A stretch of 64,000 bases of DNA from Brachypterus glaber. Lineage: Eukaryota; Arthropoda; Insecta; Coleoptera; Kateretidae. Where the stretch lies: the NCBI GenBank assembly GCA_958510825.1, contig OY294044.1:67870357-67934356 (forward strand), written 5' to 3'. The number at the start of each line of letters is the position of its first letter. The first letter of the stretch is position 1. The notes under the pieces are model-generated. The model was not told the origin of the DNA. It saw nothing but the letters and a program-made list of their open reading frames with translations, and did no database searches. This document shows positions 23,701-32,860 of the stretch, piece after piece. Position numbers and translations under genes: made by a program.

Positions 23701-26700
23701 AGCTTTCAGGTACTACGATAATTTTTCTACAAGCACTTGAAAAACGGAAAAAAAATATTTTACAGAGCATTTTTCTCGAAAACGGAAAAATATAGCGATT
23801 TACTTTAAAGATATTCGGAATCAGGTAAAAAAATACTCTCGGAATCGTTCAACAAAATATGCAATTTATTGTCAATTATTCTGCAAAAGATTATTTACCA
23901 TTATTTACCAAAAAGAAGTTTTCTTGATTTAGCTGTAAATGGTTCTGTAATGTGTAGACCTTTTGCTTCCATGATCCATAATCATATTTTTCTGTAGAAC
24001 TACTTCATCTCATTAATCCTTCAGGAATCCTGTGTTCAGTACGGTTTTTTTTTTTTGAAAACATTAATTTCATATGTAAATCACATAAGTACAGACATCT
24101 ATCTCTGTACCGTAAAAAATGCATTTGGTTCGCCTAGGCTACAGATTTCTGGTTTCCAAAATTAAAAAAAAAATTGAAATTGGCCAAATCTTACCAAAAA
24201 ATATGTTATAGTTCTTAAACAAAAATCAGTACTTTAGATGCTGGAGCATTCTGAAAATTTTTAGCACCAGAAAAGTGGTATAGTTGAGATTTGGCTATTT
24301 GAATATATTATAGTTCTCTACCCTCTGATCAAAAGTGTCCGGCACAACTCCCAAAATTCAATAGTTTAGATGCTAGAGGACTTTGAATATCGCAAGCTAG
24401 CTATTCTTTTTTGCAGTTTATTGAAAAATTTTGGGCTAGCGAGGTTTTTCATTATCAAATTCGTTTTCAGCATCCAAAAATACGTAAAAAATATAGTTTG
24501 GTTAAGAGCAATTGACTTTTTTATATTTTGTGGGCCTGTATTATATGCTATATTAACAGAAAAAAGTTAAATAATTAGATATAACTTTGATACACTTATT
24601 CCAAAAATATCACAAATAAAAATAAAACTATAAATAATTCTATATTTATATAAATACCTAAAAATAAATATTAAATATTTTTTTATTGATAAAAGAATCT
24701 TATCAAACTTTAACCCCGCGTGCCGGCCCTTATAATAATTATAATATTTTTTATAGGTATAATTAGGGAAGTTCAAGTATTACGTAACGAAAATTTTGAT
24801 CATTTTAGAACCGCTTGCGGCGAGTTTTCTAAAGTACTTGTGCGCTAAAAACGTGTTATGGAATAAGTGCTTTAATATACTATTTGAATTTTCGATGCAA
24901 AAAAACGTTGCAAACTTCAGCTTCATTGAACCTTCCCTTACAGGGAAAAAACAATCTAGGCTTTTTATTGGTGACAGAAATTTTAAATATAAATGGATGT
25001 GTGATACATCATTTTAGGTATGTTAACAATTCTAAACGATGCAAAATATAAAAGTTCTCAACAGAGCAGTTTAACACATATCATGATGCAACTAAAATAT
25101 GTATTTCTGAAGATAATAAACTTTTTATTATAGCCCCATGAAATCTTAAATTTTGGAAATGCAATATACTATTTAGTGTGAATAATATATAATGGAATGT
25201 GTAGCATTACATATTTTCACGGCTTGTTTATATATCAGTTAAATATCTAAAAAATAAATTTGTATAAAAATATGCACTGTTGTATATATAAATATTTATG
25301 AGTTTTAAATTGTAACTTTTTATACCTAGGGTTATTACACGATTCGCAATATTCAGTTATAGTTTACTTTCAAAATTTCCAATGTTCAAAAAATTTTACA
25401 GCATAAATCTGTTTGTTAATCAAATTATGCAAAATTTTTAAAAATTCCCGTCCGTCCGTCTTCTTTCGAAAAGTTACCTTTGATACCGGCGGGTATTTAA
25501 ATTATCAAAAAAAAATCGTCAAAAAGACCACCAACTTTCAAAAAAAAAACAAAAAAAAGGGAAAATTTCTGATGCCAAATGAAATTTTAAGGCAAAACGT
25601 TATTAAAATTATGTAAATAACAAAAAAAAAAACAATTATTGTGTATTTTACTTTTTGTTTTTTAGAAAAGAAAATATACTAAAGCGTACTAAAGTTTATT
25701 TTTTAAGGTATAGTTATTTTAAACCTTCCCGCTTGTAAACAATCTCGAAATTGCCATAGCAACGTAAGATACGCATGCGTCGTAAGCGAAATGACTAGGC
25801 CCAATTTACATAACCGTAAAACGTTGACGTGAACAAAACAATAGTTTATTCCTCTATGTTATTGAAATAAAAGTGATTTTATAAGCAAATTTTATTTCTA
25901 CAGGAATACAAAAGTGTTTTTAGCAACAGCTTTATCAATTCTCCTTTTTTACATCAAAACATCATAAAAAAAAAGTAAGTAAACAAAAATTATAAATTTT
26001 GGTTATGTTGCCATTCAAAACAAGGCACATGCTTCACTCCACTTTGTGGAGTATTTAGCGGCAAATTTAAAATAACTATACCTTACAAAAATAAACTTTA
26101 TTTACTGTAAATATCATATGCGAAGCATTACATATCTTCACGGCTTTCTAAGATTTATTCATTTATTCAAATTGTTTGGTAAAAGTAGTGCAACATATAC
26201 TCTGACACGTACGTTATTATCGTTATGCATTTATAACGGATAAATAGACGTGATTTTCCGTTTTTGTGATAAAAGAATCTTTATTAAAGATAGTTTTCAG
26301 GCGCCTGCATTTTTCAAGACCGTCTAGGCGCCTCTATTAATTCTGAGCTATATCAATTACTATATTTAATTAGATTACTGTAAATAAATATAGCCTTGAG
26401 GCGTTTTGTACAAAATATTTTTATGGCCTTGTTTAACAGTACTATTAAGGATCAATTAGTTACTTATTTGAGCAACCTTAAAAAAAAATGGATTGCAATC
26501 GACTCTAGTAGTTACTAAGCAGTAAGGAAGGCAAGAAAAGCCCGGCCTGGCACTAGACCGACTATGGTCCTTTTTGCCTACAGTTTTACGAGGAATCCGA
26601 ACCTCGGTCATCAGATTATTCGATGGTATTCTATTGTTGGGTTATTTAGACGCCTTAAAACATCTTTAGTAAAGTTTTTAGCTTAATGCATTCATTCTCA

Positions 26701-29700
26701 AATATTGTATTTATGTATTGTATCTTCGGACTGCTATTGGGTTTCTACACAAATCGCCACTTGGCGAAGCCTTTGTTTCTTACAAGTGACCTAATCATTT
26801 TATTTTATTTTATTTATAATTATTTTGTTTTTTTTTCAATTTTTATTTTATTTTTTAATCATTTTATATTATTTTGTAGTATATGGCCATTGTGCTGGAA
26901 TAAAATTATTATTAATTTTTATAACATTAGACATTATTTACTGCCCTAACATATTCAAAAATTCGAGTTATAAATCATTGTCAATACCAGGATGTTATTT
27001 TAAACAAGAATAAAATATTTGTAATTAAAATTCAAAAACACAGGTGTGCCATTGTAATGGCAAAAATCTCACTATGGTAATACACCTACTTGAATGTTTC
27101 TTGATTTTACTAAAATTCACATTACGTGGGATAATTTTTAGTATATTTTTTCCTGAGAATTTTAACCATAAAAATATTTTATGTTTAAAACGGTTTTTGA
27201 CGTGTTTTATGCGGCCTAGTAAATAAAATGGGAACACATTGTTATCTTATCTCAGATATTTTAATCCTTCGAACAAATAGGTAAATACCTGTCAAATAAT
27301 CTTTATTTTTAGTTTATTAGGTTAAGACAAATTTACCCAGTTTAAATTTTAAACTAAGATCGGGCAAAAATATATTCATTTGTACTTATTTACGGTTTTG
27401 ATGGTTTTTACTGTAGTTTTTTTTATGCATGGATAAATTAAAGCAAGCAGTTCGACGTTGCGCTTAACGCACAAAAAAAAAACATTACCGTGGACCTATT
27501 GGAATACATTTTCCCGGTTCTTACTAATCAAGTATTAATTTTTAAGGAATCCACCAACCAGATTATAATTTTTCTACGACTGCTTTAGAATGTAAGCAAA
27601 TACAGACACTTTTCAAACACAGAATGAATCCATTCTAGCTCTAGATACGGTATGCATATGCCGTATCAAGTGTTAGAATGAGCACATGTAGTGCCATCTC
27701 TTGTTTATAAAAGTAAAGAAAACTGTAGCAAAATTAGCAAAAATATATATATATTTTACCATGAAATATTGAATAATTTAATGCAGTTTAAAGTTTTGCG
27801 TTAAAATTACATAAAGTTTACTAGTTTTTCTTAATATTTGACCAGTTTTTTTTATCAATTTAGTTCAAAAAATTAAAACTGTTCCATCTATTGTTAAATA
27901 TTTAAACCTGATATCTGTCACAACAATCTGACATAACCTTCAATTTTTGTATTATAATTTGTAAATATGTGCTAAAATGAAATAAAAATCTTTTTTAAGT
28001 ATTGATTTGATAAAATTATTAAATAACATTAATTGCTTTATTTAAAAGTATGTGTTTTCTTGCATTTACAATGTCGAGTCACAAAAAACATTGTTTTTAC
28101 ATTTTCCGCAGTTTAAAGCCATACAGGGTTTCATATTTGCAGTCGAAGAAAAAGTATAGTCTACAACACGTATGGAATAGTCATTCCGCGCTCGCAGGAC
28201 CGTCATACTCGCCTACCGGCTCGTATGTCAAACTTTCCGCTCGCGCGGAATATTGTCTATTCCATACTAGTTATAGAATATACTATAGTTATTTTTTTAA
28301 AGATTATATATATTTTTATTAAAACATTCAAAAGTATAAAAAGAAGAAACTACACCTTACCGCCCTGGTCTACTTTGTGGGTGCTGTTTTTAGAAAAAAT
28401 TAAAATGTATGACAAAATAAATGACTTCATTTAAATACTGAGAATATTCATTACACTCATTCCGATTTAATTACTTCACATAAATTAAAATTATTACAAA
28501 TAAACTAAGTTTATTTTAACCGGTCATTTTAGATTTTTATAACGCGAGTTAAAGTGGCATAGTAGACTGACCAGAATTATTCAAACCCGCATGTTGTAGC
28601 CAACATGTTCCGTCTTGCATATATCCGGTTGGGTAGTACCAATAGGTACCTAACCGCCACAAAATTATCAGAAATAATTAATGCTCGCGTTTTCAACCAC
28701 AAGGGCCTGTCCAATAACTACGTCACTCTTATCTTAGAAGTTGTCGTTTAGGCGAGAAAGTATGATTTTTTTTTGCTCTGCTATTTATGGGAGCCATCAT
28801 GAAAAAGCACCCTGACGCTTAAATTTTACTAGGGGCCTACATAAGATTTAAAAGAAAAAATCACAGTGTTGAAATTCATTTGCTGGTCATTTGGCCATTC
28901 ATCTTCGGTTTTCCTTTAGTTTCAGTTAAAACATATAAAGCGAATCCCGAGGCGAATCCCAACAAATCGAAACAAAAGTAGATCACAGAAAAATCACATA
29001 TTAAGTGATGTGACCTTAGTTCGAATTGTTTTAAGAAAACAAATTTCTTGTAATTCTTAAAAAGTTTAACAGAAGGGGTAAACTTCCCTGGAATGTATTG
29101 TAGAGACCCGATGAACTCCTTGGACCTGAATTCATTGTACACATTTTCGAGCGGATTTACCCCTCGGTTTAACACAAAGTTTTATGGACAAATAATTAAT
29201 TAGTATTTTTATACCCTGTAGGATCACCACCAAACCAAAGCAGAATAGACCAAGAACCAAAGAACAAAGAAATTCCAGATCAAGTTACTCTTATACACTA
29301 TGTGAAAACGTTTTTCTGAACACAAAACATTGATGGTAAGTTTAACATTTTTAGTATTAAGGGCAACTTGCACCAATGATGGTTTAACTTTAAACTTGGA
29401 TTAAATTGACGGCTGACCAATTAGAACGCAGCATTTTTAACTTAAACTCGGTTTAGCTGAGATAATCCCGTACCAAAAGTTGGTGCAAGTGGCCCTAAAT
29501 GTCCTAAAATGTACATTTTTCAGTAAAAATAACCCTCCGAATTGAAATCTATAAAAAATACTGTATTTTCGTGAAAAAAATTACATTATTATGTTATGTT
29601 TTACCATTGTAAAACTTATTGGCCATTATTATTCGGTTTACTGGATTTTAACGATATTTATAATGATAAATTATCTCCGTGTATAAACCCTTAAAGTCCC

Positions 29701-32090
29701 GATTTAAGAATCTCGACAGGAAACAAGTCATTATCACTTGGACTACTAAAAACATATAAGACACATGGATGTAATTTGTCATTAATACTTTTAATCTGTA
29801 AAAGAACTCTTAAGTCAATTACATAAATAACATAAACACATGTAATCAGTAGCCCAAACAACCTAACATAGAAAAATAAGTTGAAAACTCGTATCAGCAA
29901 TTTTAAAATTTAAAAAACAAATGAAACAAATATGATCATACCTTATTAAAAAATATCTTTTCTAATGAATCGTAGAAAAAGGAATTCTTGATGTATGTTA
30001 ACACACATGATAAAGGAAAACAAATAATCACTCAGAGTTTTAAAATTGAATGTAAAGTTTGTTGGTTCAATTTCTGAAATATCCAAATAAATACTTTTCT
30101 TCTTTAACAAGCAAAAAATAACAAGTTTTCAATGTTATATCCAAACAACAGATTTGTTTATAGTAGCTTTTATCAACAAAGATACTCCATAAGTTTTGTA
30201 TCGACATGATTTATGAAATATGCAAGCTAATGCAAGCCTTAAAGCGCAACAAATTCATTAAAATTATAAGTTCAATTTGTAAATTATAACCTTTATTAAC
30301 GTAGGCTGATAAAAACTTAAATAGATTGCAATAAATAACAGTAAGATTTTTTAGTAGGCTCTAATAATTGAAATTAAATTAGGAGGTCAAGTGGAAACAT
30401 TGATGATGTCAAAAAACTTACGCCTAAAAAACGTATGATGGTGATAAGTGGTTTTTATTAGAAGCCCCTAGTTTTGAGAAGCCTTACAATTTTATCCATA
30501 TGATTTATCTAAAAGCAGGTAGAACAATTTTAAATTTACTATTTGTTTTTACTATGAATTAAAAATTAAATTCTCAAGCGCTAACCTGAAATTCATTATA
30601 CAGATCCAAGGAATTCCCATAGATGGGAATTTCTGTAGAAATTCATTTTATTATTAAATTCTGAGGGGGTCCCAGTTAGGATTAAGGAGTTTTTAAAGTG
30701 GAGAACCAGGGGTTAAGAGTTTTTCCTTCGAAATTTTCCAATAAGTCAGGGATTTCGTCTTAACAATTCCTAATTGCCCAAAATTTTCGAAATGATTGCG
30801 AAATTTTGTGAAATCAGTGTACAATATTTTAAAGGAAGGTTAACGCCTTAATAACTGCTTTAAACCAATTGGTCAAATTTATCAGTGAAAAACAATAATG
30901 ATGGATTTATATTGATTTATTTGGTTTAAATAAGAAAGTTTTAATATTAAACCTACGCACTGTATTCTAAAATGTTTATTGTGCTAATGTTGGTTTATTA
31001 TTTTTTTGATTAATGATTATAACATACATCAAAGCAACCTGCAAAAGCAAGTAATATAACTTAATAAAGTTTTTCTCTCTATAACCTTCTAAATGGTTTC
31101 AGAAAATTTCTGCATTTACAAGTTAATGGAACTTTCTAAAAGACGTAATTGTTGTCAAAGAATTCATTCTTTGAAATAATCGAACCATCCCCGAAGATTT
31201 TATCTGGATTTTTATTTAAGTAAGCAATAAACAAATTAAGTAATTAGATACTAATTAGTAATTCCTACTTACATTAAGGAAGTGAATTAACCTAAATTAC
31301 ATTTTTCATAGTAATACACATATTTATATGCTAAAAAGCTAATATTAACTAGTTTGTTTTTTGAGATAACGTAGTTTTAATTTGACATACATTCATTTTA
31401 ATATACAAGTCATTAAAAACTTTCAATATTGCAATTATTCTCAAAGAAAATCTTGTGTCGAAAATTTTTTTACTATAGAAAATTTAGCTTAGTCAGATAT
31501 AAACAATGACTCGAAAACTTTTTAATAAAAGTAGCTCAGAGCCGGAAGGTCCTTCTCCTTATAGATAATAAATTCGAAATAATTTTTGGTGACTGACGGC
31601 CTAAACCTTAATTTCCAAATTGTAAATTGTACCTATTGTTTTCCTTTTTTTAACAAGTCGGTACTAGATACTTGGATCACATGTTCCAAATGGAGGTGGG
31701 GCAAAAGGAGCAAAACTTATATCGATATATAGCTATCGCTTAATAATTTTTTTAATAGAAAAAACGATTAAATTTTGATAAAAAACATATATTTTAAAAA
31801 ATCAAGATTTGTAAAAAAAATTAAGTATTAGTTTTGCTTAGAAACTTAAGTTAATAATTAATATCCTGTTTTAAATATTTTAAACTTACTTGATCAGTTA
31901 ATGAAGGATTTGAATTGTTATTCATCCTGTTATTGAAATCGTTATTTTTGCTCAAAGAATTGTTACTAGGAGTCGGGGTAATCGTGGGGCTAACTTGATG
32001 GATATTGATATTATCCTTGGAGCCTTTATTTGGGCTGATCCTGGCAGGAAAACTTAAAGTTTTGGTCCACTGGGCCAAACTTCGAACCAT
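13401..32090 (-). CDS. Traf4: TRAF4-family adaptor, five coding exons (complete)
   Basis: TRAF proteins are cytoplasmic adaptors that carry signals from TNF-type receptors to kinases (JNK/NF-kB); TRAF4 also acts at cell junctions. Joining 32090-31890, 21981-21877, 20366-20205, 19378-18800 and 13754-13401 gives 466 codons with GT-AG junctions, every intron in phase 0. In order: a Ser/Asn-rich N-terminus (about 1-67); seven TRAF-type zinc fingers with C-C-H-C ligands at about 85-108, 115-136, 143-162, 169-190, 197-216, 223-245 and 252-276; a short helical linker; then a MATH/TRAF-C domain (about 312-466) starting at LIWKISDF and ending shortly after the FVSHE-KKRHFMKDDTMFIRV stretch. The arrangement and length match TRAF4 rather than TRAF2 or TRAF6. 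There is no RING finger, as in insect Traf4. The ATG at 32090 is the only in-frame ATG in the first exon that keeps the MVRS start, and its context (AAAATGG) is good. Splicing was inferred by eye. Confidence 0.94.
14068..14691 (+). repeat. Dispersed repeat family R3, copy 1 (in Traf4 intron 4)
   Basis: Starts aaccagctgaacagttgcaag and ends in a hairpin (acatcgacac ... gtgccgatgt, 14657-14691). It shares long blocks with the copies at 16189-16871 (inverted) and 57343-57998, including tactgctttaaacgccaata-tctcgaaaac. No coding and no terminal inverted repeats. Confidence 0.85.
14692..15448. other. Intronic spacer, nothing specific
   Basis: AT-rich. A 71-codon plus frame at 15166-15381 has no recognisable features and lies opposite to the Traf4 transcript. 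Confidence 0.4.
15449..16167 (+). mobile_element. TIR repeat family R4, copy A (in Traf4 intron 4)
   Basis: The left end, acagggtaaccagtaactgt, leads to gccaaaatttaagaggtgat; the right end has the inverse (cttttaaatcttggcatgcc ... aacctgtt). The inverted region reaches inwards through ggttggtccggaaatgagcc and agctacggcccttc, about 110 bp. It is a second, near-full match to 56375-57061. Confidence 0.8.
16189..16871 (-). repeat. Dispersed repeat family R3, copy 2, inverted (in Traf4 intron 4)
   Basis: Reverse orientation of copy 1, opening with the terminal hairpin (acatcggcac ... agtgctgat) and closing with gttcagctggtt. With copy 1 it forms an inverted repeat of about 630-bp arms around a 1.5-kb spacer inside one intron. 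Confidence 0.85.
16872..18799. other. Rest of Traf4 intron 4
   Basis: The block at 16981-17170 (ataaaaaccgataatgcatta, gcattctttg-gaatgtggtc) resembles 14760-14900 and 15205-15310, so a degenerate short repeat occurs three times in this intron. The remainder to 18799 shows nothing. Confidence 0.4.
18800..19378 (-). CDS. Traf4: Traf4 coding exon 4 (zinc fingers 3-7, linker, start of MATH)
   Basis: 193 codons between a TTTTCCTTTACAG acceptor and a GTAATT donor. It holds the end of finger 3, fingers 4 to 7 (for example CENKCGAK, CTKEFVADT and CSFKDAGC), a linker with heptad-like hydrophobics (IVSKQQHQITSLKSAL), and the first MATH strands up to YTSQYGYKLQ. The open frame runs on into the intron on both sides, so the exon ends rest on the splice signals and on the TRAF4 alignment across the junctions. 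Confidence 0.96.
20205..20366 (-). CDS. Traf4: Traf4 coding exon 3 (zinc fingers 1-3)
   Basis: Fifty-four codons, GHLNTCKHDAIPC through EFCTKEFSGHALE, between a TTGTTCTAG acceptor and a GTATGT donor. It completes finger 1, contains all of finger 2 (C115, C119, H131, C136 of the joined protein) and starts finger 3 (C143, C146). GHLNTC is a strongly conserved TRAF4 signature. Confidence 0.95.
20692..20732. repeat. (TA)n microsatellite in Traf4 intron 2
   Basis: About 41 bases of uninterrupted alternating T and A following an A run. Confidence 0.95.
20960..21715. mobile_element. Degenerate copy of the 51.6-kb TIR family (Traf4 intron 2)
   Basis: The right part (gccccatgctcaaaatttta, aaatttgaagttgatatctc, cgacttttagaccactctgta) matches the right arm of 51621-52329. 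The left part (gggggcatagtggagg, agagggtcgtttgatacaac) matches its left arm, but the extreme left end is missing. An internal patch at about 21370-21520 is built of GATTGTGGA-like units. Confidence 0.6.
21877..21981 (-). CDS. Traf4: Traf4 coding exon 2 (start of zinc finger 1)
   Basis: Thirty-five codons between a TTCTATTGCAG acceptor and a GTAAGT donor. It begins IYPDPESEKA and carries CIHHKEGC, the first cysteine pair of finger 1; the His and last Cys lie in exon 3. It is separated from exon 1 by a 9.9-kb repeat-filled intron. Confidence 0.93.
21982..22960. other. Start of Traf4 intron 1, nothing specific
   Basis: AT-rich sequence without a repeat partner elsewhere in the window that I could find. 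Confidence 0.4.
22961..24035. mobile_element. Long inverted repeat, arms about 470-490 bp (Traf4 intron 1)
   Basis: Left arm 22961-23430 begins acacggcatttctgaaggat; right arm 23549-24035 ends atccttcaggaatcctgtgt. The arms match almost throughout (for example cgagaaaaatgctcttgaaa, atcgctatatttttccgttt and gcggggatcttactctttaa have inverted partners), with a spacer of about 118 bp. No coding signal or target duplication seen. Confidence 0.85.
24036..24763. other. Intron 1, weak repeat signals
   Basis: The end motif attttgtgggcctgta (24531-24546) resembles the termini of the 509-1085 element; no left partner was found. The plus frame of 66 codons at 24370-24570 falls inside this repeat-like stretch and is not believed. 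Confidence 0.35.
24764..24808 (+). repeat. Shared end motif, copy 1
   Basis: agggaagttcaagtattacg, then taacgaaaattttgatcattt, recurs at 57106-57150 with two changes. It looks like one terminus of a dispersed TIR element; the opposite terminus was not found at either place. Confidence 0.6.
25160..25229 (+). repeat. Short dispersed repeat, copy 1
   Basis: tttagtgtgaataatatata ... gtagcattacatattttcac-ggcttgttt. Related copies are at 26100-26146 and 56104-56172. No internal structure. Confidence 0.6.
25691..26098. mobile_element. TIR element, ends about 36 bp
   Basis: agtttattttttaaggtata-gttattttaaa at the left has its inverse tttaaaataactatacctta-caaaaataaact at the right. The interior contains agcaacgtaagatacgcatgcg and no coding. 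Confidence 0.7.
26147..27568. other. Intron 1, no firm feature
   Basis: A less AT-rich patch at about 26510-26640 (ggcaagaaaagcccggcctgg ... aatccgaacctcggtcat) is followed by T/A-rich runs and resembles the 3' end of a retroelement, but I cannot name it. The rest is plain AT-rich DNA. Confidence 0.35.
27569..28283 (+). repeat. Dispersed repeat family R1, intact copy (Traf4 intron 1)
   Basis: Runs from tttttctacgactgctttag to about ttccatactagttatagaat. It contains the palindrome tacggtatgcatatgccgta (27647-27666) and a GC-rich palindrome near 28165-28265. A second copy at 49230-53812 is split by an insertion at its AT tract, and lacks the GC-rich palindrome. Confidence 0.85.
28165..28266. 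repeat. CpG-rich palindrome inside R1
   Basis: tatggaatagtcattccgcg ... cgcggaatattgtctattcca, with inner pair tgcgagcgcgg-like arms around gcctaccggct. In the second R1 copy only the outer ttccata remains, so the palindrome was gained here or lost there. Confidence 0.7.
29361..29495. mobile_element. 135-bp MITE with TAA target duplication (Harbinger-type)
   Basis: GGGCAACTTGCACCAA and inverse TTGGTGCAAGTGGCCC bound the element; TAA borders both sides (29358-29360, 29496-29498). A three-base TWA duplication is typical of PIF/Harbinger elements (established knowledge). Confidence 0.8.
29499..31889. other. 5' part of Traf4 intron 1, nothing specific
   Basis: AT-rich; a small hairpin at 30614-30628 (ttcccatagatgggaa). 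No repeat partner and no exon-like frame. Confidence 0.4.
31890..32090 (-). CDS. Traf4: Traf4 coding exon 1 (N-terminus)
   Basis: Sixty-seven codons from MVRSLAQWTKTL to SLTDQ, followed by a GTAAGT donor (plus-strand 31884-31889). The second half is rich in Asn, Ser and Thr and probably unstructured. There is no cysteine pattern of a RING domain. The exon joins in phase 0 to the IYPDPE start of the next exon, which is where the first zinc finger begins in TRAF4 proteins. A non-coding upstream exon cannot be excluded. Confidence 0.8.
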
Positions 32091-32091
32091 T

Positions 32092-32200
32092 TTACACAAA
32101 AATGTCCTTGCTCACAAGTCTGTATTAGTTTTACACGAAATTGTCACTGGCTCACAAGCCAAATTATACGCGAAAATGTCACTCGCTTGCAAGTCGGCAC
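32092..32200 (-). repeat. Three-unit tandem repeat directly upstream of the Traf4 ATG
   Basis: Three imperfect units spaced 35-40 bp. On the plus strand each has acacgAAA-TGTCact followed by CTCACAAGTC or CTTGCAAGTC (cores at 32111-32120, 32151-32160, 32186-32195). On the minus strand the last unit runs straight into the start codon, so the array would form the 5' leader or core promoter. Confidence 0.7.
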
Positions 32201-32205
32201 AAGTA

Positions 32206-32573
32206 TACCACTGGGTGTGCGAAAGGTACCGCTGACTAACTCGTTGTGAAAGTAGGTATCTCGCTTCACCGAATGCTTAAACGAAACTAAATTGTTTTGA
32301 ATCTTCTTGGACTCAATCGGCCTTTCAATGGCCTTTTCTCCCACTCTCGGGGCTCCCAAACAGCTGTTTCATTAGAATGGTCCTTATGGTTTGGATCTGA
32401 GTTTATTTTAATTTTCTTTGTCGTGAATATTTATGTTTTTTTTTTATTTTGTGATGTTAAATTTTAACGTGGAACTGTTGAACATGTAAAGTCAATTTTT
32501 TTATAAATTCTAAAGATAATTTTTTTTGTAAGTTGGCGTCTGCACAAACATCACTACAGAGTGAGGCGGTTTT
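32206..32573. other. Upstream region of Traf4
   Basis: Mixed composition and a possible promoter by position only. It includes an E-box-like cagctg (32361-32366). I see no convincing TATA box or initiator. Confidence 0.3.
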
Positions 32574-32583
32574 GAGTAGGACG

Positions 32584-32850
32584 AAGGGCGTAGATCTTTT
32601 TCTTCTATGGGGGGGTAATATCCAGGGCCGGCCTTTCAAGCCTCAAATTTGCGCCCTATCAAAAGAAAAAAACACCCTAAAATAAAGCTTTGTGCGCCTA
32701 CAAAAAAAATGCCTCCCAAAAAATGCCATCAAGAAAAAAAGCTTTGTCCCTGACGGTTTCTACCAAACTTGGCGCCCTGCAAACAAAATTAGCGCCCACG
32801 CCTATGGGGGAGGTAATTTCCCCCATTACCCCCCCCTCATCTACGCCCTT
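32584..32850. mobile_element. Short TIR element with perfect 10-bp target duplication (Mutator-like)
   Basis: The ends are AAGGGCGTAGAT and its inverse ATCTACGCCCTT, flanked on both sides by GAGTAGGACG (32574-32583 and 32851-32860). A 9-11-bp duplication is typical of Mutator-like elements (established knowledge); 267 bp is too short to be autonomous. The interior is G/C-run rich and holds a CAGGGCCGGCC motif also seen at hAT-like ends elsewhere in this window. It lies about 500 bp upstream of the Traf4 start codon. Confidence 0.75.
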
Positions 32851-32860
32851 GAGTAGGACG

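Noticed and set aside
28876..29175. 99-codon minus frame (MLNRGVNPLENVYN...) within Traf4 intron 1
   Set aside because: Same strand as Traf4 but no recognisable domain, no splice signals in frame with neighbouring exons, and TRAF4 is already complete without it.
30410..30470. Regular repeat or CRISPR-like spacing in intron and intergenic DNA
   Set aside because: No direct-repeat/spacer pattern exists anywhere in the window, and the genome is eukaryotic.
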